Both the position numbers and the translations under genes were made by a program. This document shows, piece after piece, positions 46,777-53,985 of a stretch of DNA of 64,000 nt. Position 1 is the stretch's first letter; each line of letters opens with the position of its first letter. The notes under the pieces were generated by a model that made no database searches, was not told the origin of the DNA, and saw only the letters and a program-made list of their open reading frames with translations. Source of the stretch: Shimia sp. (lineage in GTDB: Bacteria; Pseudomonadota; Alphaproteobacteria; Rhodobacterales; Rhodobacteraceae); the NCBI RefSeq assembly GCF_022448905.1, contig NZ_JAKVCW010000005.1, positions 1-64,000 on the forward strand. The letters run 5' to 3'.

Positions 46777-47268
46777 TCAAAGATTGTAGCGCTTGTGGAT
46801 TTTTGACACCTCGGTGCCGTTGTCCAAGCGCACGCCATCTTTGCGTTTGTAGTTTTCAAAGCCGCGGCTTTGATAGTAAGCCAGTCCGCCTTCGTTGTCG
46901 GCGCGGATTTCGGCGTCCATCCATGTGTAGCCCAAAGCGCGGGCGGCAGTCACGCTGGCCTCAAACAGTTTGGAGCCAATGCCCAGACCTGTGCGGCCGA
47001 CTTTCACAAAGGTCCCAATGCCACAGGCTTCGGGCGGCAAGTCTCCCCAAGGGCCGACCCATTGGAACCCCAGAAGTGTGCCGTCGTCCGTCATGGCCAC
47101 ATGCCATGTGCTGCAGTCCTGATCCGCCATCAGCCAGGCTTCCAAGTCATCACGTGACATTGGTTTGGTCATTGCGGTGGTGCCGCCGATGGCGATGATC
47201 TCGTTGAGCAGGTCTGCGGTTTGGCGCAGGTCTACGGGGCTGCCTTTTTGGATGGTGATTTGGGACAT
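46777..47268 (-). CDS. GNAT-family N-acetyltransferase
   Basis: A 163-residue acetyltransferase. The acetyl-CoA loop is visible as RTGLGIGSKLFEA (about 94-106), followed by YTWMDAEIRADNEGGLAYYQSRGF. The acceptor substrate is unknown. It converges on the Lrp gene, 4 bp apart. Confidence 0.88.
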   Translation of the reverse strand: MSQITIQKGSPVDLRQTADLLNEIIAIGGTTAMTKPMSRDDLEAWLMADQDCSTWHVAMTDDGTLLGFQWVGPWGDLPPEACGIGTFVKVGRTGLGIGSKLFEASVTAARALGYTWMDAEIRADNEGGLAYYQSRGFENYKRKDGVRLDNGTEVSKIHKRYNL

Positions 47269-47298
47269 GGATAACTCGATATCAGAGACTAATACGGC

Positions 47299-47940
47299 CT
47301 AAAGTGCGGCCAAAAGGGTTTCAACGCGGGTGGTGTAATCGGTGCGCACTTCCACAGGGGGGCGCAGGTGGATGGACAGGCCGTCGATGATTTTTGGGTC
47401 CGGCACGCCAAAGAGTTTGTTGGCCTCGGGCACCGAGAAGCCGGCGATTTGCGTGGCCTCCATCCAGGCGGAGATTTTGTCGGCCTTCTTGATTTGCGCC
47501 TTCAGACGTTTGGGCGTTTCAGCAGGCAAGCCAAAGCGGATGTGGATTGCGGCCATGAGACGATCATCGAGCGTTTCATAGCTGGGACCCACAGCAGCTT
47601 TCACCGGCGAGATCATGTCGCCAATCACATATTCCGGCGCATCGTGCAGCAGGGCTGTCAGGCGGGTTTTGGGCGTGGCGGATTTGTACATCCGACCGTA
47701 AAGCTCTTCGACCAGCAGGGAATGTTCGGCCACGGAATAGGCAAAATCACCGTGGGTTTGACCGTTCCAGCGCGCCACAAAAGCCAACCCGTGGGCGATG
47801 TCTTCGATTTCGATGTCCACGGGGGTGGGGTCCAGCAGGTCCAGCCTGCGACCGGACAACATACGCTGCCATGCTCGTGCCAAAGGGGTGCCTCCCGGTT
47901 GTGTGCAACCGGTGTACGCCAGCCAAGTGGCGATGCGCAA
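47299..47940 (-). CDS. HD-domain phosphohydrolase (YfbR-like)
   Basis: About 213 residues with an HD metal-dependent phosphohydrolase domain: H in AHGLAFVARWNGQT, HSLL, the HD pair in LLHDAPEYVIGD and a distal aspartate. Related to 5'-deoxynucleotidase YfbR; the substrate here is not known. The start is unsure: the frame begins with TTG at 47940 and other TTG codons follow. The segment ARAWQRMLSGRRLDL looks conserved, so the start should be upstream of the first ATG (47862). Confidence 0.85.
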   Translation of the reverse strand: MRIATWLAYTGCTQPGGTPLARAWQRMLSGRRLDLLDPTPVDIEIEDIAHGLAFVARWNGQTHGDFAYSVAEHSLLVEELYGRMYKSATPKTRLTALLHDAPEYVIGDMISPVKAAVGPSYETLDDRLMAAIHIRFGLPAETPKRLKAQIKKADKISAWMEATQIAGFSVPEANKLFGVPDPKIIDGLSIHLRPPVEVRTDYTTRVETLLAAL

Positions 47941-47969
47941 CAGTCAGGCGAACAGGGGATGCGCTGGTA

Positions 47970-48092
47970 TCAACCAGCAGCCACACCGGATGTGACCAAC
48001 GCATTGGTGATCACAATCAAGGTGCCCATCAGCAAGACGGCGGGGATGAAGAAAGCAGACCGAAACATGGCCCTTAGTGGCGGGAAATTCAT
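47970..48092 (-). CDS. Possible small membrane protein, 40 residues
   Basis: Reading the minus strand, an ATG at 48092 opens 40 codons ending with TGA at 47970. The product has one strongly hydrophobic helix (about 13-36: FFIPAVLLMGTLIVITNAL). An alternative ATG lies at 48068. The ribosome-binding sequence is weak (AGG about 10 bases upstream). It sits 29 bp before the HD-domain gene. Not recognised; it could be non-coding. Confidence 0.35.
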   Translation of the reverse strand: MNFPPLRAMFRSAFFIPAVLLMGTLIVITNALVTSGVAAG

Positions 48093-48245
48093 GACCAAAA
48101 ACCTAACAAATAAAGGTTTCTTATACCTTGGTTACGAATGTCTTAACAGTCAGGGGAGTCTGACCTTCGGATAGGGCTGTTTGCTGCAAAATGAGGCGCC
48201 GCCACATTTTGGCCATATTTGAGGCGCACCCTATTTTGTAGTCGG

Positions 48246-48275
48246 GATCACGTGCTGCCACAAAACAACGTGATC
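48246..48275. promoter_or_regulatory. Operator-like dyad GATCACGT-N14-ACGTGATC
   Basis: Two perfect 8-bp inverted arms at 48246-48253 and 48268-48275, separated by 14 bp, about 150 bp before the small exported protein gene. A transcription-factor site or an RNA stem are both possible. Confidence 0.4.
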
Positions 48276-48313
48276 AGGCGTGTTTTGAAAAAGCGCACCG
48301 CGATACCGACGTT
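48261..48313. repeat. Intergenic repeat element B
   Basis: Arms CAAAACA (48261-48267) and TGTTTTG (48281-48287), then CGATACCGACGTT (48301-48313), the reverse complement of a 13-mer in element A at 44830-44842. It overlaps the dyad at 48246-48275. Confidence 0.55.
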
Positions 48314-48422
48314 ACTAGCGAGGGGGGCACGTTTCTACATCGGCTTCCTCCCGCGTGTCCCCCTCTCCAAACCTCAATGTATTGCGCCCAATGGGCCAAT
48401 CTGCGCGAGAAAGGAGAGCGCT

Positions 48423-48740
48423 ATGTTTAAGAGAATAGTTGGAGCAGCCCTGCTGTTTGGCATGGCCGCAGCAGCCCCACCGGCGATCGCCGCCGGATGT
48501 GCGGACAGAGACCTCGTGGTGAAGCGTTTGCAGAGCAAATACGCTGAAGCCATGGTGGCTGGCGGGCTGCAAGGCAGCCACGACAATAAGATGACGATGC
48601 TGGAAGTGTGGTCATCAGAGAAAACCGGGACATTTACGGTGATCATGACCAATGCGCAGGGGGTGTCCTGCATCCTGGCCGCCGGAACAGACTGGTTTCA
48701 GCAAGAGGCGGTGCTGCCGCCTGAAGGAATCGAAGGCTAG
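48423..48740 (+). CDS. Small exported protein of unknown function
   Basis: A 105-residue protein with a clear Sec signal peptide (about 1-24, ending AIAAG) and a mature domain of about 80 residues with two cysteines (GCADRD and VSCIL). AAGGAG stands 6 bases before the ATG at 48423. It precedes ahcY by 68 bp on the same strand. The family is not recognised. Confidence 0.72.
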   Translation: MFKRIVGAALLFGMAAAAPPAIAAGCADRDLVVKRLQSKYAEAMVAGGLQGSHDNKMTMLEVWSSEKTGTFTVIMTNAQGVSCILAAGTDWFQQEAVLPPEGIEG

Positions 48741-48808
48741 TAACGTTGTAGAAAGGCCTTCTGAGTGTTATCTGGTCGCCAAAGCAAACCCGTAAGGAGC
48801 TGGGCGCA

Positions 48809-50194
48809 ATGGCGACCGATTACACTGTTAAAGACATTTCCCTGGCCGAGTTTGGCCGCAAGGAACTGGATATTGCCGAAACCGAGATGCCGGGCCTGAT
48901 GGCGCTGCGCGAAGAGTATGGCGATAAGAAACCACTGGCCGGTGCGCGCATTGTTGGCTCGCTGCACATGACCATTCAGACCGCGGTTCTGATTGAAACG
49001 CTGGTGGAGCTGGGCGCGGACGTGCGCTGGGCGAGCTGCAACATCTTCTCCACACAGGACCACGCGGCGGCGGCGATTGCCAAAGCAGGCATTCCTGTGT
49101 TTGCGATCAAAGGTCAGAGCCTCGAAGAGCACTGGGACTATCTGGACAAGAGCTTCCTGTTCCCGGAAGGCCCGAACATGATCCTCGACGATGGTGGCGA
49201 TGCGACACTCTATGTGTTGCTTGGTGCCAAGGCGGAAGCGGGCGAAGACCTCGGCGTGCCGGGTTCTGAGGAAGAAGAAGTCATTCACAAGCAGATCGCC
49301 AAGCGTATGGCGGAGAGCCCAGGCTGGTTCACCAAGACCCGTGATGCGATCCAGGGTGTGTCTGAGGAAACCACCACCGGTGTGCACCGTCTGTATGACC
49401 TGGTGAAAAAGGGCGAGCTGCCCTTCCCTGCGATCAACGTGAACGACTCTGTGACCAAGTCCAAGTTTGACAACAAATACGGCTGTAAAGAGAGCCTGGT
49501 AGACGGCATCCGCCGCGCCACCGACACCATGATGGCCGGCAAAGTGGCGGTTGTTTGTGGCTATGGCGACGTGGGCAAAGGTTCTGCGGCTTCGCTGCGC
49601 GGCGCGGGCGCGCGCGTGAAGGTGACCGAGGTTGACCCGATCTGTGCTCTGCAGGCGGCGATGGACGGTTTTGAAGTGACCACGCTGGAAGACGAAGCGG
49701 CGACCGCGGATATCTTCATCACCACCACCGGCAACAAAGACGTGATCCGCATCGAGCACATGCGCGAGATGAAGGACATGGCGATTGTTGGCAACATCGG
49801 CCACTTCGACAACGAAATTCAGGTGGCGAACCTGAAGAACCACAAGTGGACCAACATCAAAGAGCAAGTGGATATGATCGAGATGCCATCTGGCAACCGC
49901 ATGATCCTGCTGTCTGAAGGCCGCCTGTTGAACCTTGGCAACGCCACCGGTCACCCGTCATTTGTGATGTCCGCGAGCTTCACCAACCAGGTGCTGGCGC
50001 AGATCGAGCTGTTCACCAAAGGCGAGCAGTACAAGAACGAGGTTTACATCTTGCCCAAGCATCTGGATGAGAAAGTGGCGGCGCTGCACCTCGCGAAAGT
50101 GGGCGCGAAACTGTCCAAACTCAGCAAGGAGCAGGCGGACTACATCGGTGTTGGCACTGACGGTCCGTTTAAGCCGGAGCACTACCGCTATTAA
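48809..50194 (+). CDS. ahcY: S-adenosylhomocysteine hydrolase
   Basis: Splits S-adenosylhomocysteine into adenosine and homocysteine, removing the inhibitor of methyl transfer. The 461-residue protein has [13 protein letters not shown], the NAD-binding [10 protein letters not shown] near residue 250, and the C-terminal KPEHYRY typical of the enzyme. In Rhodobacter relatives ahcY lies close to regA; here other genes come between them. No known SAH riboswitch was recognised in the 68-bp leader. Confidence 0.98.
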   Translation: MATDYTVKDISLAEFGRKELDIAETEMPGLMALREEYGDKKPLAGARIVGSLHMTIQTAVLIETLVELGADVRWASCNIFSTQDHAAAAIAKAGIPVFAIKGQSLEEHWDYLDKSFLFPEGPNMILDDGGDATLYVLLGAKAEAGEDLGVPGSEEEEVIHKQIAKRMAESPGWFTKTRDAIQGVSEETTTGVHRLYDLVKKGELPFPAINVNDSVTKSKFDNKYGCKESLVDGIRRATDTMMAGKVAVVCGYGDVGKGSAASLRGAGARVKVTEVDPICALQAAMDGFEVTTLEDEAATADIFITTTGNKDVIRIEHMREMKDMAIVGNIGHFDNEIQVANLKNHKWTNIKEQVDMIEMPSGNRMILLSEGRLLNLGNATGHPSFVMSASFTNQVLAQIELFTKGEQYKNEVYILPKHLDEKVAALHLAKVGAKLSKLSKEQADYIGVGTDGPFKPEHYRY

Positions 50195-50206
50195 GCTTGG
50201 TTGCTT

Positions 50207-50298
50207 CTTTTTGTGATTGCAAGGAACCGATTATTCGCTGCCTCTCCCTTCGGTCGAACGCGAAAAGCGGTGCTGCTTGCTAGGCAAATCACAAAAAG
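50207..50298. repeat. Long-loop inverted repeat after ahcY
   Basis: Perfect 12-bp arms CTTTTTGTGATT (50207-50218) and AATCACAAAAAG (50287-50298), separated by 68 nt that contains further short complementary pieces (GCAAG and CTTGC). The 92-bp unit could fold into a branched hairpin or mark a small inserted element. Confidence 0.5.
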
Positions 50299-50410
50299 TC
50301 TAAGAGACTGAATTTGAGAGCGGCGTCCCGGATTGGGGCGCCGTTTTTGGTTGGTCATGTGCTGTCATTTTTGGAAGTTGACGTGAGGAAACATTGTCTG
50401 AGAGACTGAA
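50298..50410. repeat. Pair of direct repeats with GTCT-N3-AGAC dyads
   Basis: GTCTAAGAGACTGAA (50298-50312) and GTCTGAGAGACTGAA (50396-50410) match in 14 of 15 bases, 98 bp apart. Each contains the dyad GTCT-N3-AGAC. The second copy lies 36 bp before the C39-like gene start, where an operator would sit. Confidence 0.45.
50322..50348 (+). terminator. Rho-independent terminator of ahcY
   Basis: An 8-bp stem with one G-U pair, GGCGTCCC (50322-50329) and GGGGCGCC (50335-50342), 5-nt loop, then GTTTTT. It lies 128 bp past the ahcY stop codon. Confidence 0.82.
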
Positions 50411-50446
50411 GGGACTTTTCGAGTAATTTGATTTTTGGAGTTTGTT

Positions 50447-51166
50447 ATGACGAGTACTGTCGAAATTTCGGCCAATGAATTAAAAGCTTGGGAGGCAATT
50501 TCGCTCAACGAAGACGGCGCGTTGCCTCCTGAAACAGATGACAATCATGGCCTGCGGGCTCGCACTCATCGCAGGCCAACAAGCGTGAACACCTCACTCT
50601 TGAGCCCGACCAATAAAGGTCTCAATTATTGTGGTCAGGCCGCCGCAGCGAGTGTGATATCGGCTTGGAACAAAGGTGGTGGGAAGTCTGCAGTGCAGAT
50701 TTTGGACGACGTGCTTTCGCGTTTTCCACCGGATTTGAATGTCGGTGAATTTAATTTCGGAACTTCACCTAACAGGATAATGCAGATTCTGAACACCTAT
50801 GGTTTGAAAGCGTCTTTTTTCAATATTCCAGTATGGCAAAGCGGCGGCTTCATGAACCCGCTTAACCAACCTGGTTGGCATGCGTACCGCTCGCAAATCG
50901 AGGGGTTCATGCACTCGGGGTACACGCCAATTGTTTTGGTTGATACAGGCATGTTGCCAAATCGAACCAATGATATTTGGTGGAGCTTGCATTATACCGT
51001 GTTGCAATCCACTGGCGGTGGCCAGACAACTCTATGTAATAGTTTTGGGAGCGACGGGCGCTACTCTGATGAACCTATGCCAGAAAATCGTTTTCACGAA
51101 GCGTGGGAAGCGCGCGCTTGGCCTATTCCGTGGCTGAAGTTTGCCACGATCATTGCATATGAGTAA
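50447..51166 (+). CDS. C39-like papain-fold cysteine peptidase, standalone
   Basis: A 239-residue protein that resembles bacteriocin-processing and related C39-type cysteine peptidases. Candidate catalytic residues: C62 in LNYCGQAAAAS, H182 in LHYTVLQ and N198 in LCNSFGSDG. There is no signal peptide, membrane helix or ABC domain, so it would act in the cytoplasm or be exported by an unusual route. GGAG lies 8 bases before the ATG at 50447. It is flanked by repeats and a terminator and looks more AT-rich than its neighbours. No adjacent substrate gene or transporter is seen. Function unknown. Confidence 0.68.
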   Translation: MTSTVEISANELKAWEAISLNEDGALPPETDDNHGLRARTHRRPTSVNTSLLSPTNKGLNYCGQAAAASVISAWNKGGGKSAVQILDDVLSRFPPDLNVGEFNFGTSPNRIMQILNTYGLKASFFNIPVWQSGGFMNPLNQPGWHAYRSQIEGFMHSGYTPIVLVDTGMLPNRTNDIWWSLHYTVLQSTGGGQTTLCNSFGSDGRYSDEPMPENRFHEAWEARAWPIPWLKFATIIAYE

Positions 51167-51219
51167 GCCGACCAGATCTTGGCAGTATTAACTCACTGTC
51201 TGAGGAAGGTGGCTCTCGA

Positions 51220-51660
51220 TCAAAGAGAGTCGTTTTTCCACTGCAATTCGCCTCGCGCAGGTTCCTTCGGATCGCTGGAATAAATCGCGATTTTGTTGCC
51301 GTCCGGGTCGCGCAGGTAGCTGACGTAAAAGTGCGGGCCGTAGTCGGCGCGGAAGCCGGGTGAGCCTTCGTCTGTGCCACCAGCGGCGAGGGCGGCGGTG
51401 TGCAGGCTGCGGACCTGCGCTTGGCTTTTGGCTTCAAAGGCAACCATGGTGCCGTTGCCAACTGAGGCGGTTTGGCCGTCAAATGGCGGTTTCACGTAGA
51501 AGTCGGGTAGCAACGGGCGTTGGCCTTCGGGAACAGGCAGCGCGTAGCTGAGGCCTTCGGGGCCTTCTTTCACGCTGTAGCCCAGAGCGGGCAGGACGGC
51601 GGCGTAAAAGCGTTTGGCGCGGGGGATGTCATTGGAGCCGACGCAGACGTATCCGATCAT
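51220..51660 (-). CDS. VOC-family (glyoxalase/dioxygenase fold) protein
   Basis: A 146-residue protein of the vicinal oxygen chelate fold: two beta-alpha-beta-beta-beta modules (about 1-60 and 75-135) with a C-terminal YLRDPDGNKIAIY segment. Its first module starts GYVCVGSNDIPRAKRFY. It overlaps the upstream Gfo/Idh gene by 4 bp (ATGA). The metal and substrate cannot be fixed; the long in-frame region upstream lies inside the Gfo/Idh gene. Confidence 0.85.
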   Translation of the reverse strand: MIGYVCVGSNDIPRAKRFYAAVLPALGYSVKEGPEGLSYALPVPEGQRPLLPDFYVKPPFDGQTASVGNGTMVAFEAKSQAQVRSLHTAALAAGGTDEGSPGFRADYGPHFYVSYLRDPDGNKIAIYSSDPKEPARGELQWKNDSL

Positions 51661-52655
51661 TGGGCGGTGTCCTGACTTCGCGCGGCGGTTTCCCACTCTG
51701 TCAGAAACCGCATGATCTCGAGGCTGTCGGATTGGCGTGGCGAGGGGCGTGGCGCTTCTTTGGCACCCATAGCCTGCGCGCGTTCGACCATTTTGGTTTG
51801 ATGATAAAAGGCGCCGTGTTTGGTTTCGACCACAATATCGCGGGCGGGGCCGTCGTAGGGTTGCCAGATCATTTTGTTTTCCCCTGCGACGGGTAGCCAT
51901 GGGTTGGTGGCGAAGCACAGCGTGCCTTTGGTGGTCACGATGGTGAAGGCGTGCGCCATGCCGTGGCCGTCGGTGCTGTGCAGGTTGGCAAGCACGCCGT
52001 TGTCAAAACGCACGGAGAGGCTGGCGTCTTGCAGGGTGCTGTCTTTGCCGATGTTGCCAAAAGCGGCGATGGATCGACTGGCGAAGGCCCCTTCGCCGCA
52101 CATGGTTTGCACCACCAGATGCAAGAGGGAGACCGGGTAGCAGCCGAGGTTGTAGAGCGTGCAGCCACCTGCGGGGTTCACAACTTGCCAGATGTCGGCG
52201 GCGTAGAAGCCCGAGACGGAGCGCAGTTCGCCCACGGAGGGGTCGCGCAGAACGGTGACCAGTTGCTGCATGAAGGGGTGCGCGAGGTACATCAGGCCTT
52301 CGGCAAAGAAGATGTTCGCGGCTTGCACCGAGGCGATCAGCGCGTGGGCATCCTCCATCGTGGTGGTCAGTGATTTTTCGCAGAGCACTGGTTTGCCTGC
52401 GGCCATAGCGGCCTCGGTGGCGGCGCGGTGCAGGTGGTTGGGCAGGGCGATGTAGATCACATCCACATCCGGATTGGCGAAGAGCTCGGCTTGATCGGTG
52501 GTTGTGTTGGTGACGCCATATTGTGTGGCAAGCTCGGACAATGCGGCTTCGTTGCGGCCATAGAGCATTGCCACCGCGGAATTTTCACTGTCGCGGATTG
52601 CGCCCAGCATAGCATGAGAAATGAAGCCGGTTCCAAGGATACCCCAACGCAGCAT
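51657..52655 (-). CDS. Gfo/Idh/MocA-family oxidoreductase
   Basis: A 332-residue NAD(P)-dependent oxidoreductase acting on sugars or polyols. The N-terminal Rossmann fold begins WGILGTGFISHA, the family segment EKSLTTTMEDA gives the EK(P/S) lysine, and a C-terminal alpha/beta domain follows. The exact substrate is unknown. It is divergent from the DUF2853 gene; a MerR-type palindrome lies between them. Confidence 0.9.
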   Translation of the reverse strand: MLRWGILGTGFISHAMLGAIRDSENSAVAMLYGRNEAALSELATQYGVTNTTTDQAELFANPDVDVIYIALPNHLHRAATEAAMAAGKPVLCEKSLTTTMEDAHALIASVQAANIFFAEGLMYLAHPFMQQLVTVLRDPSVGELRSVSGFYAADIWQVVNPAGGCTLYNLGCYPVSLLHLVVQTMCGEGAFASRSIAAFGNIGKDSTLQDASLSVRFDNGVLANLHSTDGHGMAHAFTIVTTKGTLCFATNPWLPVAGENKMIWQPYDGPARDIVVETKHGAFYHQTKMVERAQAMGAKEAPRPSPRQSDSLEIMRFLTEWETAARSQDTAQ

Positions 52656-52765
52656 CGCGTCCTCCTGTGGTGTGCAAATGCGCAGAGGGTCAGCCTGGGC
52701 AGCGATTCTTCAAATGACCAGCGGGATCTGTGCTAAGGGGGAACGGGCGCGGTCTTTCCCCTTAA

Positions 52766-52781
52766 TTGACGTCTACGTCAA
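52766..52781. promoter_or_regulatory. Operator-like palindrome TTGACGT-N2-ACGTCAA
   Basis: A 16-bp palindrome with 7-bp perfect arms (52766-52772 and 52775-52781) between the divergent Gfo/Idh and DUF2853 genes. The sequence resembles sites of LiuR-like MerR-family regulators. No regulator gene of that family was seen nearby. Confidence 0.5.
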
Positions 52782-52856
52782 CTGTAGGAAAGGTTTCAAG
52801 GACGCCGCGCAGACCACGAATTCAAGCGCATTTATCGACAATTGGGAGAATATCTG

Positions 52857-53198
52857 ATGGGCAAACGGGACGAGTTGATCGCGAAATACGCAGACGATCT
52901 GAAAAATAAATGTGGCATCGAGCCAGACATGACGCTGTTGGAAAAGGTTACCATCGGCTGTGGTCCAGCGATTTACAACGACGATGCGTCCACCGTGGCT
53001 GGCTCCCAGCCAGAGGAACTGGAAACTGTGAAAAACAACTTCCTCATCAAGAAGTTGGGTATGAGCGATGGTCCCGAACTGATGGATGCCATCAACTCTG
53101 TGATTGAGACTTACGGCAAGTCTGAGCGTAACAAGTATCGGGCTGTTGTTTACTACATGCTGACGAAACATTTCGGCAAAGAGGCCCACTACGGGTAA
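52857..53198 (+). CDS. DUF2853 family protein
   Basis: A 113-residue soluble, mostly helical protein of the DUF2853 family, function unknown. It begins MGKRDELIAKYADDLKNKCG and contains the conserved TIGCGPAIYNDDASTVAGS segment. GGGAGA precedes the ATG at 52857; an upstream TTG in frame is unlikely. A strong terminator follows 20 bp after the stop, so it is a single-gene unit. Confidence 0.85.
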   Translation: MGKRDELIAKYADDLKNKCGIEPDMTLLEKVTIGCGPAIYNDDASTVAGSQPEELETVKNNFLIKKLGMSDGPELMDAINSVIETYGKSERNKYRAVVYYMLTKHFGKEAHYG

Positions 53199-53218
53199 AA
53201 CCACCACTCGCGGTTTGG

Positions 53219-53252
53219 CGCGTCCGGGACCTGAGGGTTTCGGGCGCGTTTT
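53219..53252 (+). terminator. Rho-independent terminator of the DUF2853 gene
   Basis: A 13-bp stem including G-U pairs: 53219-53231 pairs with 53236-53248, with a TGAG tetraloop, followed by TTTT (53249-53252). Confidence 0.8.
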
Positions 53253-53306
53253 GCGTTTGGTTGCGAAAGTGCTGCGGGAACCGCTCAGATTGTAGATACT
53301 TGATAA

Positions 53307-53335
53307 TTGAACTGCTTGGTTCAGTTGGGCTACAC
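53307..53335 (+). promoter_or_regulatory. Candidate promoter of the 53.4-kb small RNA
   Basis: TTGAAC (53307-53312) and CTACAC (53330-53335) with a 17-bp spacer. The -10 match is moderate. A transcript starting near 53342 would begin right at the first hairpin of the RNA candidate. Confidence 0.4.
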
Positions 53336-53341
53336 ATGTGA

Positions 53342-53459
53342 TGTCGGGCTAGGATGGCCGGACCCTAAGAGATACAAAATCGCGTGTGGTGGTATGGGAT
53401 ACACGCGGGGTGCATAGGGGGTCTGGCTGGAGCGGAGACAGGCCCCCTATGTTTTATTT
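53342..53459 (+). ncRNA. Candidate trans-acting small RNA with three stem-loops
   Basis: About 118 nt. Stem 1: GTCGG (53343-53347) with CCGGAC (53358-53363), one bulge. Stem 2: CGCGTGT (53381-53387) with ACACGCG (53401-53407), a 13-nt G-rich loop. Stem 3: 53413-53425 with 53439-53451, 13 bp with one G-U pair, then TTTTATTT. A separate terminator upstream and a convergent gene downstream mean stem 3 has no protein gene to serve. Family not recognised. Confidence 0.5.
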
Positions 53460-53544
53460 CCCAAAATGATTTCCCTGCGGACTGTTGGCGCGGCTCTTGT
53501 CTGAGCGGCGCCTTTTGTTTTTTCCGGGTGATGTGGCGTGGCGC

Positions 53545-53940
53545 TTAGAACAGCGTCAGAACCAGACCCATGGTGGCGCATCCGAGCGTGGCATAGCCGC
53601 CGTCAATCAGCATCAAAGCGCGTTTGCGACCGGCAAAGCTGTAATTGGTGACAATCCAGGGGGCGGCCAGAAAGAGCCCAACGCCAAGGCCCGCAATCAG
53701 CCCTGCACCCATGGTGTCGATCCCGGACAGGGAAAACACGTGACGCATCATGCCCGCAACAAGGACGGCGCAGAGGAAAGCGGTGATGTAGGGCAGCGGA
53801 TCGCTGGCATTGGCTGGGCGGCCGGACTCGTCGGTCTCGATCTCGGCCGCTTTCATCCAAGGCTTGGCCAGCGTCATGTACCAGACCGAGCCAGCCACAT
53901 ATGAGGCCAGCGCAGCCGCCAGCACCGATAGAATTTCCAT
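53545..53940 (-). CDS. DUF1761-family membrane protein
   Basis: A 131-residue protein with four hydrophobic helices (about 4-22, 52-70, 78-98 and 110-130) and a short polar loop (KAAEIETDESGRPAN) after the first. Function unknown. The ATG at 53940 has GGAGG at the right distance; six more in-frame codons lie upstream. It is the last gene of the tsaD-gpsA-yciI-EVE set. Confidence 0.82.
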   Translation of the reverse strand: MEILSVLAAALASYVAGSVWYMTLAKPWMKAAEIETDESGRPANASDPLPYITAFLCAVLVAGMMRHVFSLSGIDTMGAGLIAGLGVGLFLAAPWIVTNYSFAGRKRALMLIDGGYATLGCATMGLVLTLF

Positions 53941-53985
53941 GGAACCCTCCCCGTTCATGTTTTCGGGGAGAGTATGACCAATTTT

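Larger units (their letters stand above)
48093..48422. other. Intergenic region upstream of the small exported protein and ahcY
   Basis: 330 bp without a supported gene. It holds a 28-bp imperfect duplication with TGAGGCGC at 48192-48199 and 48220-48227, the dyad GATCACGT/ACGTGATC at 48246-48275 and repeat element B at 48261-48313. A plus-strand frame is open here, but it starts with no ribosome-binding site. Confidence 0.5.
53199..53544. other. Intergenic region with two terminators and a candidate small RNA
   Basis: 346 bp without a protein gene. It holds the terminator of the DUF2853 gene, a promoter-like sequence, a three-hairpin transcript candidate with its own terminator, and about 85 bp before the convergent DUF1761 gene in which nothing was seen. 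Confidence 0.6.

Noticed and set aside
47299-48740. Insertion sequence between the HD gene and ahcY
   Set aside because: No transposase frame or target-site duplication is visible; only short inverted repeats were found.
48741-48808. SAH riboswitch in front of ahcY
   Set aside because: The 68-bp leader has no segment I recognise as the SAH aptamer, and it is short for aptamer plus expression platform.
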